From NCBI GenBank assembly GCA_014801075.1, contig JAAVEW010000008.1, forward strand, positions 79,850 through 143,849: a DNA stretch of 64,000 bases, written 5' to 3'. Position 1 is the stretch's first letter, and every line of letters begins with the position of its first letter. Origin of the DNA: Barnesiella sp. Lineage in GTDB: Bacteria; Bacteroidota; Bacteroidia; Bacteroidales; Muribaculaceae. Under the pieces are notes generated by a model. The model was not told the DNA's origin and made no database searches. It saw nothing but the letters and a program-made list of their open reading frames with translations. Of this stretch, positions 52,604-62,083 are shown one piece after another. The position numbers and the translations under genes are program-made.

Positions 52604-52807
52604 TTACCGGTTATCTTCTGTGATGTCAAGGGACGGAGGCGTTACATTCTCTTCCTCTGGATTAAGTTTTTTAAGACATAGTGCAAAAATAAGACCTATC
52701 AGAGGGAACAGAATAGCAAGAAGGTAGTATCCGGCACCACGATTTTTCTTTGAAAGAAGAATACAAGCCGGCACGGTAAAGATTAGCCAAACAATAAGTA
52801 GCTACAT
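52604..52807 (-). pseudogene. Small hydrophobic protein with ATG immediately followed by in-frame TAG
   Basis: ATG TAG then LLIVWLIFTVPACILLSKKNRGAGYYLLAILFPLIGLIFALCLKKLNPEEENVTPPSLDITEDNR*; otherwise open. Confidence 0.45.
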
Positions 52808-52835
52808 AGAAATATGATTTTTGCGTTAATATTTA

Positions 52836-53600
52836 TTATTTACATTGTATAAAAGGTTTAATGGCGTCAGTGCTCCACGCGTAATTAAGATTCGCTTGTG
52901 AGCCGTCTGCGAAGGAACCGGATGTAATCCCGACTACTTCTCCATATTCATTGATTAAAGCTCCTCCACTACTGCCATAATCTATAAGGGCCGAGATTTG
53001 CATAAGATTCTTGTCACGCCATTGGGACACTTCTCCAGACGAAAATGTATTTTCGAGACCACGGGGACTTCCTATTGCATAGACCTTCTCGCCAACTTGC
53101 GGCTTGTATTTAGCAATCGGTATGTAGTTAGTATTGGACACACCAACTCTAAATAGAATGAAATCCTCATCCGCATCACTATGGATTACTTCTGCGACCT
53201 TATAAATTTCATCGCTATCAGCAAGTTTGATTTGCTCTGCTCCAATATTTGTTCCTTGAAACACATGATAGTTGCTTACTGCTAATCCATCGGAGTTGAT
53301 GAAGAACCCGGAACCTTGATAGCCATTATAACCATCGGATGTAAACACCATAAATACAGCAGTATTATACTTAGCGAAGATTTTAGAACCGTCAAGTTTG
53401 TTCTTATCACCCCGATTATTTGAAACAGTAACATTCAAATTGCGTTGACCGCCACGAGTCACGTTTGACTGTTGTGTATTGCTCATTTCAGAATTACTGG
53501 AATGAGAGTTTGCCTGTTGCCTATTGTGTCCTGACTTATGGGCGCATGACACAATGCTCAAACTTGTAAGTATCGCAATTATTAGGCTATTTGTTTTCAT
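52836..53600 (-). CDS. Trypsin-like serine protease lipoprotein
   Basis: Start MKTNSLIIAILTSLSIVSC (lipobox); GSGFFINSDGLAVSNYHVF (His), DADEDFILFRV (Asp), DYGSSGGALINEYGEVVGI (Ser). Confidence 0.88.
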   Translation of the reverse strand: MKTNSLIIAILTSLSIVSCAHKSGHNRQQANSHSSNSEMSNTQQSNVTRGGQRNLNVTVSNNRGDKNKLDGSKIFAKYNTAVFMVFTSDGYNGYQGSGFFINSDGLAVSNYHVFQGTNIGAEQIKLADSDEIYKVAEVIHSDADEDFILFRVGVSNTNYIPIAKYKPQVGEKVYAIGSPRGLENTFSSGEVSQWRDKNLMQISALIDYGSSGGALINEYGEVVGITSGSFADGSQANLNYAWSTDAIKPFIQCK

Positions 53601-54249
53601 TTGTTGATTCAAAGATATTCTTGGGTAAGATGTGTATAAGAAAACGTTGATTTTCTGTTTCAACAGTCTCACGCATAGAGTGTGTATCAAGTTTGCCATC
53701 GCCGCTACCTGAAATCAGAATTTCACAGTTATTGCCGAATTTGATGCCTCTACCATCAACCCAAAATCGCATAAGAGCAAGAGCACGCTGATAGCTCAAT
53801 TCATAGTTATACGTATAGTTATCTTTGGATGCCTGACCTTCTACAATAAGCACATATTGATTCTCTTTATGCTTATCGAGAAAATCTTGGATTTCTTTTC
53901 CGGCATTGGCTAACTTATCTAATTGAGTATCCTTGTCCGGGGCTATAATTGTATTTAAGTCCGATTTACCTGCGGGATAACGGACTTGGATATTAAGAAC
54001 ATATTTCTTATACTCCGGTCTATATTCAAAATAATCTTTACTAAGGTCCTTTGTAGACTCTTCGACTTTTTTTATCTCTTGAAGTTGAGCTTCGGTAGCC
54101 TCCATTTTCTGGAGTTGAGCTTCCGATGCTTCCATTTGTTTGTGAAGGAAGACAATGACAAGAATAAATAGAACTAACATAACGAAAAAAAGGCTCGTCA
54201 TGAGATCTGAATAACTCGTCCAAAAGAAAGATTCTTTTTTCTGTGACAT
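53587..54249 (-). CDS. MotB/ZorB-like protein with OmpA-like C-terminal domain
   Basis: FFWTSYSDLMTSLFFVMLVLFILVIVFLHK; NQYVLIVEGQASKDNYTYNYELSYQRALALMRFW. Confidence 0.85.
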   Translation of the reverse strand: MSQKKESFFWTSYSDLMTSLFFVMLVLFILVIVFLHKQMEASEAQLQKMEATEAQLQEIKKVEESTKDLSKDYFEYRPEYKKYVLNIQVRYPAGKSDLNTIIAPDKDTQLDKLANAGKEIQDFLDKHKENQYVLIVEGQASKDNYTYNYELSYQRALALMRFWVDGRGIKFGNNCEILISGSGDGKLDTHSMRETVETENQRFLIHILPKNIFESTNENK

Positions 54250-54263
54250 TGCTTTTATTGCTG

Positions 54264-55880
54264 TTAGATAGTGTCCGTATTTATCTCATTGTTAACCGGC
54301 ATAACAAAAGTATCCGTAACAACTTGCGTAGATTCGGGTACAGTTTTAACGGCCTCGGTATTTGTTGGGTTAGGTTGCGTCGAAGTTCCCTTGGGGAAGA
54401 AGTAGATAACGATGTTAAATATACATGCTGCTGCAATTATCAGGAGAGCAGATATTGCGGTCCATTTCATCCACGTTGGCATTGAGGACCCTTCAATAAC
54501 AGTATCTCGCTCACTACCGAGTTGAGCCGTTACTTTTGCCGTCTGCATTGATTGTTTAATGGCAAAAGATATATCCGAAGCCAACTTTGCATTAGACTTT
54601 TCCACCTTGTCGATTAACTTATCTAATCGAACCGGGATAGATGAAATCTCTTCAAGTTGTTTTGCCATTTGAGGCATTTGAGACATTTGAGCACTGAACT
54701 GAGCATTCAACTGTGTCATAAATTGCTCAAAAGATTCTTTCTCATCATCGAGTATCTGCTTGAAATGTTCGCTTTGTTCTACGAAACGCTTCTGCATTTC
54801 ATTGACATTTTCAGAAGTGGATTCTTTGATATTAACCAAGGATTCCTGAAGAGTTTTATCCGCATCGGCAGTGGCTTTTGCAATTTCACTCTTATGACGA
54901 CGGAAGAAATCTCTAATTTCTTCAAGAACATGAAGTCTATCTGCCTGTTCACCAAACTGGGATTCAAATTTATGAATCGCATCAGTATATCCTTCAATAT
55001 CGTTAAGATACTCATTGAATACTTCCAGTTTGTCAGTGCACTCTTTAAGTTCTTGCAGCACACGCACATTTGCCTTAGCCATTTTCATTACATCCATGTC
55101 GTGAACAGCCTTAATTATATCGGCTTGTATTGCATACGATTGATTAACGGCATTAAGAGCATTGCCAAGATTGGAAGTGTTCTCCTTGAATGTATTGTTA
55201 AACTTATTCAGATTCTGTACAAGATTATTCAATGCTTGAGATGTATCAGAAGGCAATTCAGGCAGAAGTTCTGATTGCATCCATGCAAGAAATGAATTTT
55301 TGCCATTCTCTTCTTTCAGTTTACAACGCTTAAACAAGAGGGAATTTGCTGTTGTAAGCAAAATGCCTATGATAGAGGCAAGCATAGCCCATGCTACACC
55401 GCTAAGCAGAGCATTTATACCGGCAGCGGCGTTCTGAGAGGCTGAATTGATGACCCCGCCCGAACTGCCCATAAGCGTCAGGATTGCATTTGAATGAAGC
55501 AAATCCCATAGTCCGAAAATGACACCGATCATCGTTCCTGCTAATCCCCAATATAATGGTATTGGAGTTTGGGTTGCTATATCATTTTCTACTGAATCAC
55601 AGTGACGGTCAACTGCATCCTTTAGCAACCCGAAATCAATAACAGAACCGGAGTTGTTTCCAAGATATTTATTGATAGAATTTTTGATAGACTCGAAAAT
55701 CCCATTTCCGTCACCATAAACTCCGTCAACGAAACTTGTTTGAATATTTCGTCTGAGCCTCCACGATGATTCTTCAGAAAATATTTTACTGAATTGACCC
55801 ATTCGTAACAGATTCTTTACAAAAAAGAAAATCTGAATACAGATGATAGCGATAATAATAACTGGTACTAATGTATGCAT
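54264..55880 (-). CDS. MotA/ZorA-like membrane protein with long coiled-coil and extra C-terminal TM
   Basis: IPLYWGLAGTMIGVIFGLWDLL...AAAGINALLSGVAWAMLASIIGILLTTANSLLF; coiled-coil about 200-450; TM WTAISALLIIAAACIFNIVIYFF. Confidence 0.82.
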   Translation of the reverse strand: MHTLVPVIIIAIICIQIFFFVKNLLRMGQFSKIFSEESSWRLRRNIQTSFVDGVYGDGNGIFESIKNSINKYLGNNSGSVIDFGLLKDAVDRHCDSVENDIATQTPIPLYWGLAGTMIGVIFGLWDLLHSNAILTLMGSSGGVINSASQNAAAGINALLSGVAWAMLASIIGILLTTANSLLFKRCKLKEENGKNSFLAWMQSELLPELPSDTSQALNNLVQNLNKFNNTFKENTSNLGNALNAVNQSYAIQADIIKAVHDMDVMKMAKANVRVLQELKECTDKLEVFNEYLNDIEGYTDAIHKFESQFGEQADRLHVLEEIRDFFRRHKSEIAKATADADKTLQESLVNIKESTSENVNEMQKRFVEQSEHFKQILDDEKESFEQFMTQLNAQFSAQMSQMPQMAKQLEEISSIPVRLDKLIDKVEKSNAKLASDISFAIKQSMQTAKVTAQLGSERDTVIEGSSMPTWMKWTAISALLIIAAACIFNIVIYFFPKGTSTQPNPTNTEAVKTVPESTQVVTDTFVMPVNNEINTDTI

Positions 55881-55886
55881 GGTTTA

Positions 55887-56831
55887 TCAGGAAAGTACAA
55901 TTGTTGCTTTTTTAGTAATAATCCATCGATCCCCATCTTTTTGGGCCTCTCCGGATAGAATAACTCTCATTTGTGTCGCTTCGGAAAGAGCGCAGCCCTT
56001 AATGTCAAGAGCCATTTTTATTGCATCGTTCGACTTAAGATCATTCAGGTACTGTGTACCTTCCAATGGTCTGAATTCAGCTTTATTATTTCTAATAGAG
56101 ACAGTAAATCTGGAGTCGGACTCTCGAATGTCAGAAAATCTCTTAAAATAGGCTTCGGTTAATGACATCTGAGTGGGGAGACCGAAATACCCGTTCTGCG
56201 GCTCATTGGCGTACTGACGAACATTTGAAACCGGTATTGACTGAACGATATTTTGTTGTACCGGAGTTTGGCTTTGCATCATTTTATTAAGTTGTCGTTC
56301 AACATTGTTTAAACGAGACGCCAACGAAGAATATTCGCTACCTGTAATACCTGAATTTGTAGATTTTGTTCGTGCAGAGGATGGTGTCTGTAGCTCAAGA
56401 CTGCTAATTTTTCGTTCAAATCCACCTAATCTATTACTATGTTCCTTCGCTTTAAGTTTAATAGAATTAAGTTTGATGATTGAAATCACTGCTATCAACA
56501 GTGCAATTGCCGCAATTATCCATGAAATATAGTCAAATATATGAGACGACTCTTTTAGGTCCTTGATTTCTTTTGAGAGCTCGCTGAGTTTTTTAGTCGT
56601 CGTCTCTTGTTTTTTTGATAATGTTTCAAATTTTGACACTAAAACATTGATAGAATCTAAAACTTGTTTTTTTTCGGTAGAATCCATGGGTCTGTCTCCA
56701 ACCTGAGATTCAAGTTGATCATTACCTGCAGACTGCGGATTGCCGGTTGCATTACTGTCCTCACATCCGGTCAACGCCATTCCTCCAATAATGAAGGTGG
56801 CCATAATCATGAATATTCTCAAAGTCTTCAT
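55887..56831 (-). CDS. Coiled-coil lipoprotein with internal TM
   Basis: Lipobox MALTGCEDSN; heptad repeats; TM YISWIIAAIALLIAVISII. Confidence 0.7.
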   Translation of the reverse strand: MKTLRIFMIMATFIIGGMALTGCEDSNATGNPQSAGNDQLESQVGDRPMDSTEKKQVLDSINVLVSKFETLSKKQETTTKKLSELSKEIKDLKESSHIFDYISWIIAAIALLIAVISIIKLNSIKLKAKEHSNRLGGFERKISSLELQTPSSARTKSTNSGITGSEYSSLASRLNNVERQLNKMMQSQTPVQQNIVQSIPVSNVRQYANEPQNGYFGLPTQMSLTEAYFKRFSDIRESDSRFTVSIRNNKAEFRPLEGTQYLNDLKSNDAIKMALDIKGCALSEATQMRVILSGEAQKDGDRWIITKKATIVLS

Positions 56832-59800
56832 ACTTGTAAATTTCTTAAAGCGTTAAAGATTTCTGTGGACATTGATTGTAGCACACCTTTAATAGGATAA
56901 TAAAAGAATGTTTCTTCTATCATGTCATCAGCCTCTGTCTCCTCCCTGCGTTGCGTAATCCCTTTATCAAGGAATGTAGCGAGATCCTTTTTCGCGGCTT
57001 CCTGTGCCACTTTAAATGAAGACAAGTTTATCCCGAAATTTTTGTCGAAGTTAAATGCATTATTCATTTCAACGAAAACAAATCTGAAAAAGTCCTCGAC
57101 TGCCTTCACTGTCTTTTTCTTATAACTATCAGTGATGCTTGCATAGGTATCATTATTTGTTACGATACCTGAGCAATCGCTCTTGAATACAATTGTTTTG
57201 TCTCTACTGTCCTCGTCTTCCACTCCAATAAGTCCACCTTTACATGTTGAGTCTTTGGGGCTTGAATCTCTTTCGAGACCAAGCAATTCGAGTTCTTTAC
57301 CATATGGTTTGCCAAGAATCTTCTCAAATATCAATTTCGTATATTTAGCAAGTATCTTTGAGTCAGTTGTGATGACACGGATAACTTTACTTCCGTTACC
57401 ACTGAACGATATATGACGAGGGACATCGAGTTCAAGAGCCTTCGTTATCTGCGCTATATGGTAGATGATTGAGGTATAGAATACAATAAATACAATCTTG
57501 AAATCCTCATCTTCTTGAAGTAAAAAATTAAAGTCAATCGCTCTATCGTTAATGCCGACAGCTCGAGGCAGAGAGTTATCTTTTAGTCCGAACAAGAACG
57601 ATGCCATATTAGACGGCTGTTCGTTATTAGTACTGTTAAATACTCGAATCAGATCTGACAGATTCTTTTCTTCAAGCAATTTGAGAATATTGTCCTTATG
57701 GTAGTCCACGATGCCGTTATGACTGTCAAGATTCGAAAATGAGTTCTCAAATAAAGCATTGGAGGCAAATCTGAAAGAAGTTACATGACTTATAACTCTG
57801 TCTTTGGCAAATGCAATATCTGTCGTTCCTCCTCCGATATCAACATTAACAAGACTGGTCGCCGTTGAATATCTCTTAAAGAAATACTGTATAGGAGCAG
57901 CGGATTCGGTCATATAGTTAGTAACTCCATTTCCGAAGTATTCCCTGTATGCATCATCCCATGTTTCTTTTATACGGCGTAGGCGGTTAGGAGCCATACT
58001 GATAGGGTAGAACCATGTTATCTTAGTCTTGGATAAATCTCCATTATTCAGCAATACCTTATTACGAATAATCAACATAATGGTACGGACATATGATTCC
58101 ATAACCCGCAAATCTTCTCCTTTGCCCCATTTAATGTTGTATTTGAGGTTGTTATACGACAAATCAGAACGTTTGTCATAAGTGAACGGCAAGTTTACGA
58201 GTGTGAATGGGTCAATAGTCCTACTCCAATCTACGGTTTTAGCACATGAAAGGACAGTTCTTGTTGGGAACTTAAAATCACCGCTGCCAATTTCTGCCGG
58301 TATAAAGTCTTTTTCTATAAGTTCCGTCTCAGCTTGCAGATCCTCAATATAGCCATATTCGTTCTTCTGAGGTATGAACATTTCACAGAGTTCCCTATCT
58401 TTTTGATTGAAAGCGAATACTTTTGGCGCTTCCCCGCTCTTGCGGTATTCTATATGGGTATTGGATGTACCGAGGTCAACTGCAAATTCGAATGTATCCA
58501 CGTTGCGTTGTTGCTTAAATAAGGGTACGATGACTCCATGATATGAATTGCAACGGACTTGGATATAATCAAAGTTTTGACCTTTGATAAGATAGTTCTC
58601 GGCCTTTATAAGTATCTCTTGATCCTCATTTCTGCAAGATTTAAAGGGCACACTGATTTTTTCATCATCAGTATAGAATGTTAACTCAATCTTAGCGCCG
58701 GATGCCTGAATACACGAAACATTATAGATTGCATCTGCCGCATTGTTGAAGCGAACCTGCGGCATAATAAAGCTGGTAAACTTCAATTCTGCAATGTTTC
58801 CTGCATTATTTGTTATATCAGCAGAACTGTTGTTATAATAGAGACGAGAGTATTCTATATAAGATATATTGCCGGCCCCTTTTATCGGGATACGTAGAGT
58901 TACACTGACAGAATCGCCTGCAAGCAGTTTCATTTCAACCATAGGTTTGCCATCAGGCACATTGCCACGAAGTTCTTCAATAGTAAAATATTTGAAAAAC
59001 AACGGTTTTAATGGAATGAGGAACGCCAGCTCCGGTTTATCTATTTTTATGTGAGCATCGAAGTAATTTGCGGTATTAAGCGTATGCGGCACCTTAATAA
59101 TGGTATCCTCAAGGAAATCGCTGATAGTAAGATAGGGATGTATCGAGCCCTCAAATGGCAACTGACGTTTTTCCAAATCTGATTCTGTCTCCTCGTAGCT
59201 GGCACGATTTGTATTACCCCATTTTCCGGTAGTATACTGTAAATTGCTATATCGGTTGCCTGCCTCAACAGGAAGAACCAACGGTAGGTTTTCAGTCTGC
59301 TTTGATGTCTTGATCACAAAGTCGCTTGAAGTTGACACAGGACGATGGGACTTCTTGTAAAGTGTGTATCCCAATACCTCTACAAGGTCATTCTGCTGAA
59401 CATCCTTTATCTCTATCGCATCAAAATCACTAAGAGTGTTAGTGGAGACTCCATTCAGTTCGTTCTTTTTGTTTTGATCATCGATTGCCTTATAGGTTAC
59501 ATTTAGATATGCCTCTACTTCCGGGAACAGACCGGCAAAATTCGGTATGCTCTTTCGCAAAGCAAACAAATATTTTACAAACTCAAAGTCTCGTTTATAA
59601 AGAGGCTGGTAATCACTGTCAAACGGTCTGTCTTCACCAAAGAATATATCATTGACATAACTGAGGTCGTTTGCATTACTAAAGAATAGTGTTGCCGGAG
59701 ATGTAGCTCCTATAATGTTCAGCTCGTCCGGCCCCTCAATATAATTTAAAAGATAGATATTCTTGAGTTTGTCAAAATTATAGGTTTTAGCATCCGAGCT

Positions 59801-60223
59801 CATGTACTTTTGCAAGGCATCAGCTAAATAACGATGTCCTGCAACAATGGACTGTTCTAATTCAGTCAGCATTATGGATGGATCCCATTTAATTACCTCA
59901 ATCTTACCAATATATTTGTCGAGATTGAAGAATATTTCTGCAACGTCAAGAGTGTCGGAGACCATTTTATGGAAAATGGTCTTACCATCCAAGTCTATCC
60001 TTCTTGTTCTCTTGTCAGGCTTACAAACTTCCTTAAATGCTGTCTTTATAAGGTCAATGCGGGCAAATGGCGATGGTATTGAGGTAATCTCATGACAAGC
60101 TGATGCTCCGTCAGGGTCTTCAATTGTATCGCGACTTGCCGAGTTATAGGGGAATGCCGGACTGCTATTCCAGTCTTCATAAGTTGAAGTACCTTCCTTA
60201 TATAATCTAAATATCTTTGACAT
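56828..60223 (-). CDS. Actin/Hsp70-like ATPase with large N-terminal extension
   Basis: Phosphate-1 FEFAVDLGTSNTHIEYR; phosphate-2 LVNVDIGGGTTDIAF; adenosine-type HISFSGNGSKVIRV. Confidence 0.85.
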   Translation of the reverse strand: MSKIFRLYKEGTSTYEDWNSSPAFPYNSASRDTIEDPDGASACHEITSIPSPFARIDLIKTAFKEVCKPDKRTRRIDLDGKTIFHKMVSDTLDVAEIFFNLDKYIGKIEVIKWDPSIMLTELEQSIVAGHRYLADALQKYMSSDAKTYNFDKLKNIYLLNYIEGPDELNIIGATSPATLFFSNANDLSYVNDIFFGEDRPFDSDYQPLYKRDFEFVKYLFALRKSIPNFAGLFPEVEAYLNVTYKAIDDQNKKNELNGVSTNTLSDFDAIEIKDVQQNDLVEVLGYTLYKKSHRPVSTSSDFVIKTSKQTENLPLVLPVEAGNRYSNLQYTTGKWGNTNRASYEETESDLEKRQLPFEGSIHPYLTISDFLEDTIIKVPHTLNTANYFDAHIKIDKPELAFLIPLKPLFFKYFTIEELRGNVPDGKPMVEMKLLAGDSVSVTLRIPIKGAGNISYIEYSRLYYNNSSADITNNAGNIAELKFTSFIMPQVRFNNAADAIYNVSCIQASGAKIELTFYTDDEKISVPFKSCRNEDQEILIKAENYLIKGQNFDYIQVRCNSYHGVIVPLFKQQRNVDTFEFAVDLGTSNTHIEYRKSGEAPKVFAFNQKDRELCEMFIPQKNEYGYIEDLQAETELIEKDFIPAEIGSGDFKFPTRTVLSCAKTVDWSRTIDPFTLVNLPFTYDKRSDLSYNNLKYNIKWGKGEDLRVMESYVRTIMLIIRNKVLLNNGDLSKTKITWFYPISMAPNRLRRIKETWDDAYREYFGNGVTNYMTESAAPIQYFFKRYSTATSLVNVDIGGGTTDIAFAKDRVISHVTSFRFASNALFENSFSNLDSHNGIVDYHKDNILKLLEEKNLSDLIRVFNSTNNEQPSNMASFLFGLKDNSLPRAVGINDRAIDFNFLLQEDEDFKIVFIVFYTSIIYHIAQITKALELDVPRHISFSGNGSKVIRVITTDSKILAKYTKLIFEKILGKPYGKELELLGLERDSSPKDSTCKGGLIGVEDEDSRDKTIVFKSDCSGIVTNNDTYASITDSYKKKTVKAVEDFFRFVFVEMNNAFNFDKNFGINLSSFKVAQEAAKKDLATFLDKGITQRREETEADDMIEETFFYYPIKGVLQSMSTEIFNALRNLQV

Positions 60224-60228
60224 AATGA

Positions 60229-61623
60229 TTAGTTGCTTAACTTTTCTTTTACAAGTCGCTTAGTACCGAGATAGAACATCTCAAGGAATCTATTCTCATT
60301 GCCGCTACCCTTGCAATTACCGATAGCTGAATTTAGTCGGTCAGTAATAAGATTATAGTCCGACAATTTGCTCAAAATTCTTTTGGGCTTAACTCCTTCA
60401 ACGAGATTAAACGGTTTATCTCCGCATGAAAGGTCAAACAGATATAGTGAACGCTTGTTCTCTCGCATTTCGATCAACCACTCGTGATATTTGTGGAAGA
60501 AATCAGTAAGGTCATTAAAGAACATGCTATTATATAAGTCTTCAAAATTGCCCTTGTTCGCTTTAAAAGAATTAGACCTATAAGTGTCAACTTTATGGGT
60601 GAGAGCATTGGCCATCATTGTGAACTGAACCATAGGATTATAGAGCATATCACGCATCTTGCGATAGAACGAATTGAATGATACGGTATCTGCTTCATCT
60701 TTAATGCCCAATTCCATATTAGCCGTCCCGGTAAATGTGCCATTGGAGAAATCAACGATAGCAGTAGCGCCCAGAAATTCAATTAAGTGAGCATCATTTT
60801 GTTGGGCCGACCCTCCTTCATGATTCTCGTATGTCTGGGCTATATCATCAGCGAGATAATAAAGTGCATTTATAGAACCGTTTTTACTGATATTGCTCTC
60901 ATAATACGCAAGTGCCGATTTTGTTTTGGATATGAACGTAGAGGAATCAATTTCGCTTTCTTCGTCTTGCTTTAGCTTAAAATATGGTAGTATGGTGATT
61001 GCTCCAATGGGGGCACGGTTAATAAGGTCGTGATTTGAGAAATTGCTACCTGTGCGTAGAGTTTTCAGCAATAGCGGGAATCCACTTGCACCGGTCCCAC
61101 CAAATATTGAACTGATTATAAATATCTTATCGCCGTCACTGAATTCATTAGCGAAAGTGTCAAAATCCGTGGAGTGTGCTATTTGATTTAAAACTACACT
61201 CCCAATATTAGGATTGCCCTTGAATCCAACCTCCATTGATGATTGAAGGTTCTTATCAGAGAAAAGCATCTTGGTCAATGACTGATTCGCCTTTGACATG
61301 GATGCGAAGTCAATGAACTGCTGAAACGATTTATCGTCAGTGTCATTGATTAGAAGAGTATAATTCGGCAATATTTGTTTTATTTCAGTGCGGAAAAACC
61401 GACTCTCATTCGCGTCGCTAAATTGTAGATTGCTGCGTATTGCGGAATATTTGTTTAGCAAACTTACCGTCCGCGTTAAATCTGCATTTGAGGTGTCAGG
61501 ATCAATTATAATTGGCACAACTTCGTCAACTCCGACCTTGACTCCCGAAGCTAACATCATTGTTAAGGACCTCAATACTCTGGATCCTGTGCCGCCAATA
61601 CCGAAAATGAATAATTTTGACAT
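60229..61623 (-). CDS. Tubulin/FtsZ-like GTPase-fold protein
   Basis: N-terminal KLFIFGIGGTGSRVLRSL; tubulin-signature-like FIISSIFGGTGASGFPLLLKTLR. Confidence 0.78.
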   Translation of the reverse strand: MSKLFIFGIGGTGSRVLRSLTMMLASGVKVGVDEVVPIIIDPDTSNADLTRTVSLLNKYSAIRSNLQFSDANESRFFRTEIKQILPNYTLLINDTDDKSFQQFIDFASMSKANQSLTKMLFSDKNLQSSMEVGFKGNPNIGSVVLNQIAHSTDFDTFANEFSDGDKIFIISSIFGGTGASGFPLLLKTLRTGSNFSNHDLINRAPIGAITILPYFKLKQDEESEIDSSTFISKTKSALAYYESNISKNGSINALYYLADDIAQTYENHEGGSAQQNDAHLIEFLGATAIVDFSNGTFTGTANMELGIKDEADTVSFNSFYRKMRDMLYNPMVQFTMMANALTHKVDTYRSNSFKANKGNFEDLYNSMFFNDLTDFFHKYHEWLIEMRENKRSLYLFDLSCGDKPFNLVEGVKPKRILSKLSDYNLITDRLNSAIGNCKGSGNENRFLEMFYLGTKRLVKEKLSN

Positions 61624-61626
61624 AGT

Positions 61627-62082
61627 TTAAAACGGTGCTGAGGTGTTTTTACTCCACCATTTGAATATGAAAGAGAAAATTATGAATGCGATGATAGATA
61701 AAATCATATTGGAAACTCCGAAACAAAGTATTTCAGACTCTCCGATATTCAGTGGAACTTGTAAATTTGTTGAAGGATCAATTGTAACCATCTTATTATC
61801 ATAGTAGTCTTTTAAAACCCATTGCCAGCCAACTATGAAATTAATTACGGCATTTATTCCTAAAAATATCATCCAACCCCACCAGAAGTTTAATCGAGGA
61901 TGGTCTACTACATAATAATAGATCAGCACCATTGCAAGACTTATGCCAAGCATGGTAAGTCCTATACCAATGAAAGAATTGTTTGGCGATATGGGGGAGG
62001 ATGATCCCCACATATATTCTGCAAGTTCAAGGCCAAAAAAATCTTCAAACCAGCAGTAGATACTACCTAAAAAATCACCCAT
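61627..62082 (-). CDS. Small polytopic membrane protein
   Basis: Three to four hydrophobic segments; 3-4 bp from neighbours. Confidence 0.7.
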   Translation of the reverse strand: MGDFLGSIYCWFEDFFGLELAEYMWGSSSPISPNNSFIGIGLTMLGISLAMVLIYYYVVDHPRLNFWWGWMIFLGINAVINFIVGWQWVLKDYYDNKMVTIDPSTNLQVPLNIGESEILCFGVSNMILSIIAFIIFSFIFKWWSKNTSAPF

Positions 62083-62083
62083 A

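Noticed and set aside
53587-55880. Flagellar or gliding motor genes
   Set aside because: No flagellar, gliding (gld/spr) or Tol/TonB genes adjoin; the operon context is different.
53587-55880. Assignment to a standard Zorya type
   Set aside because: ZorA/B-like pair present but no recognisable ZorC, ZorD, ZorE, ZorF or ZorG partner.
52104-60223. Canonical DnaK-DnaJ chaperone pair
   Set aside because: J-like protein lacks HPD and the Hsp70-like ATPase is highly divergent with a large extension; the true DnaK is at 42358-44283.
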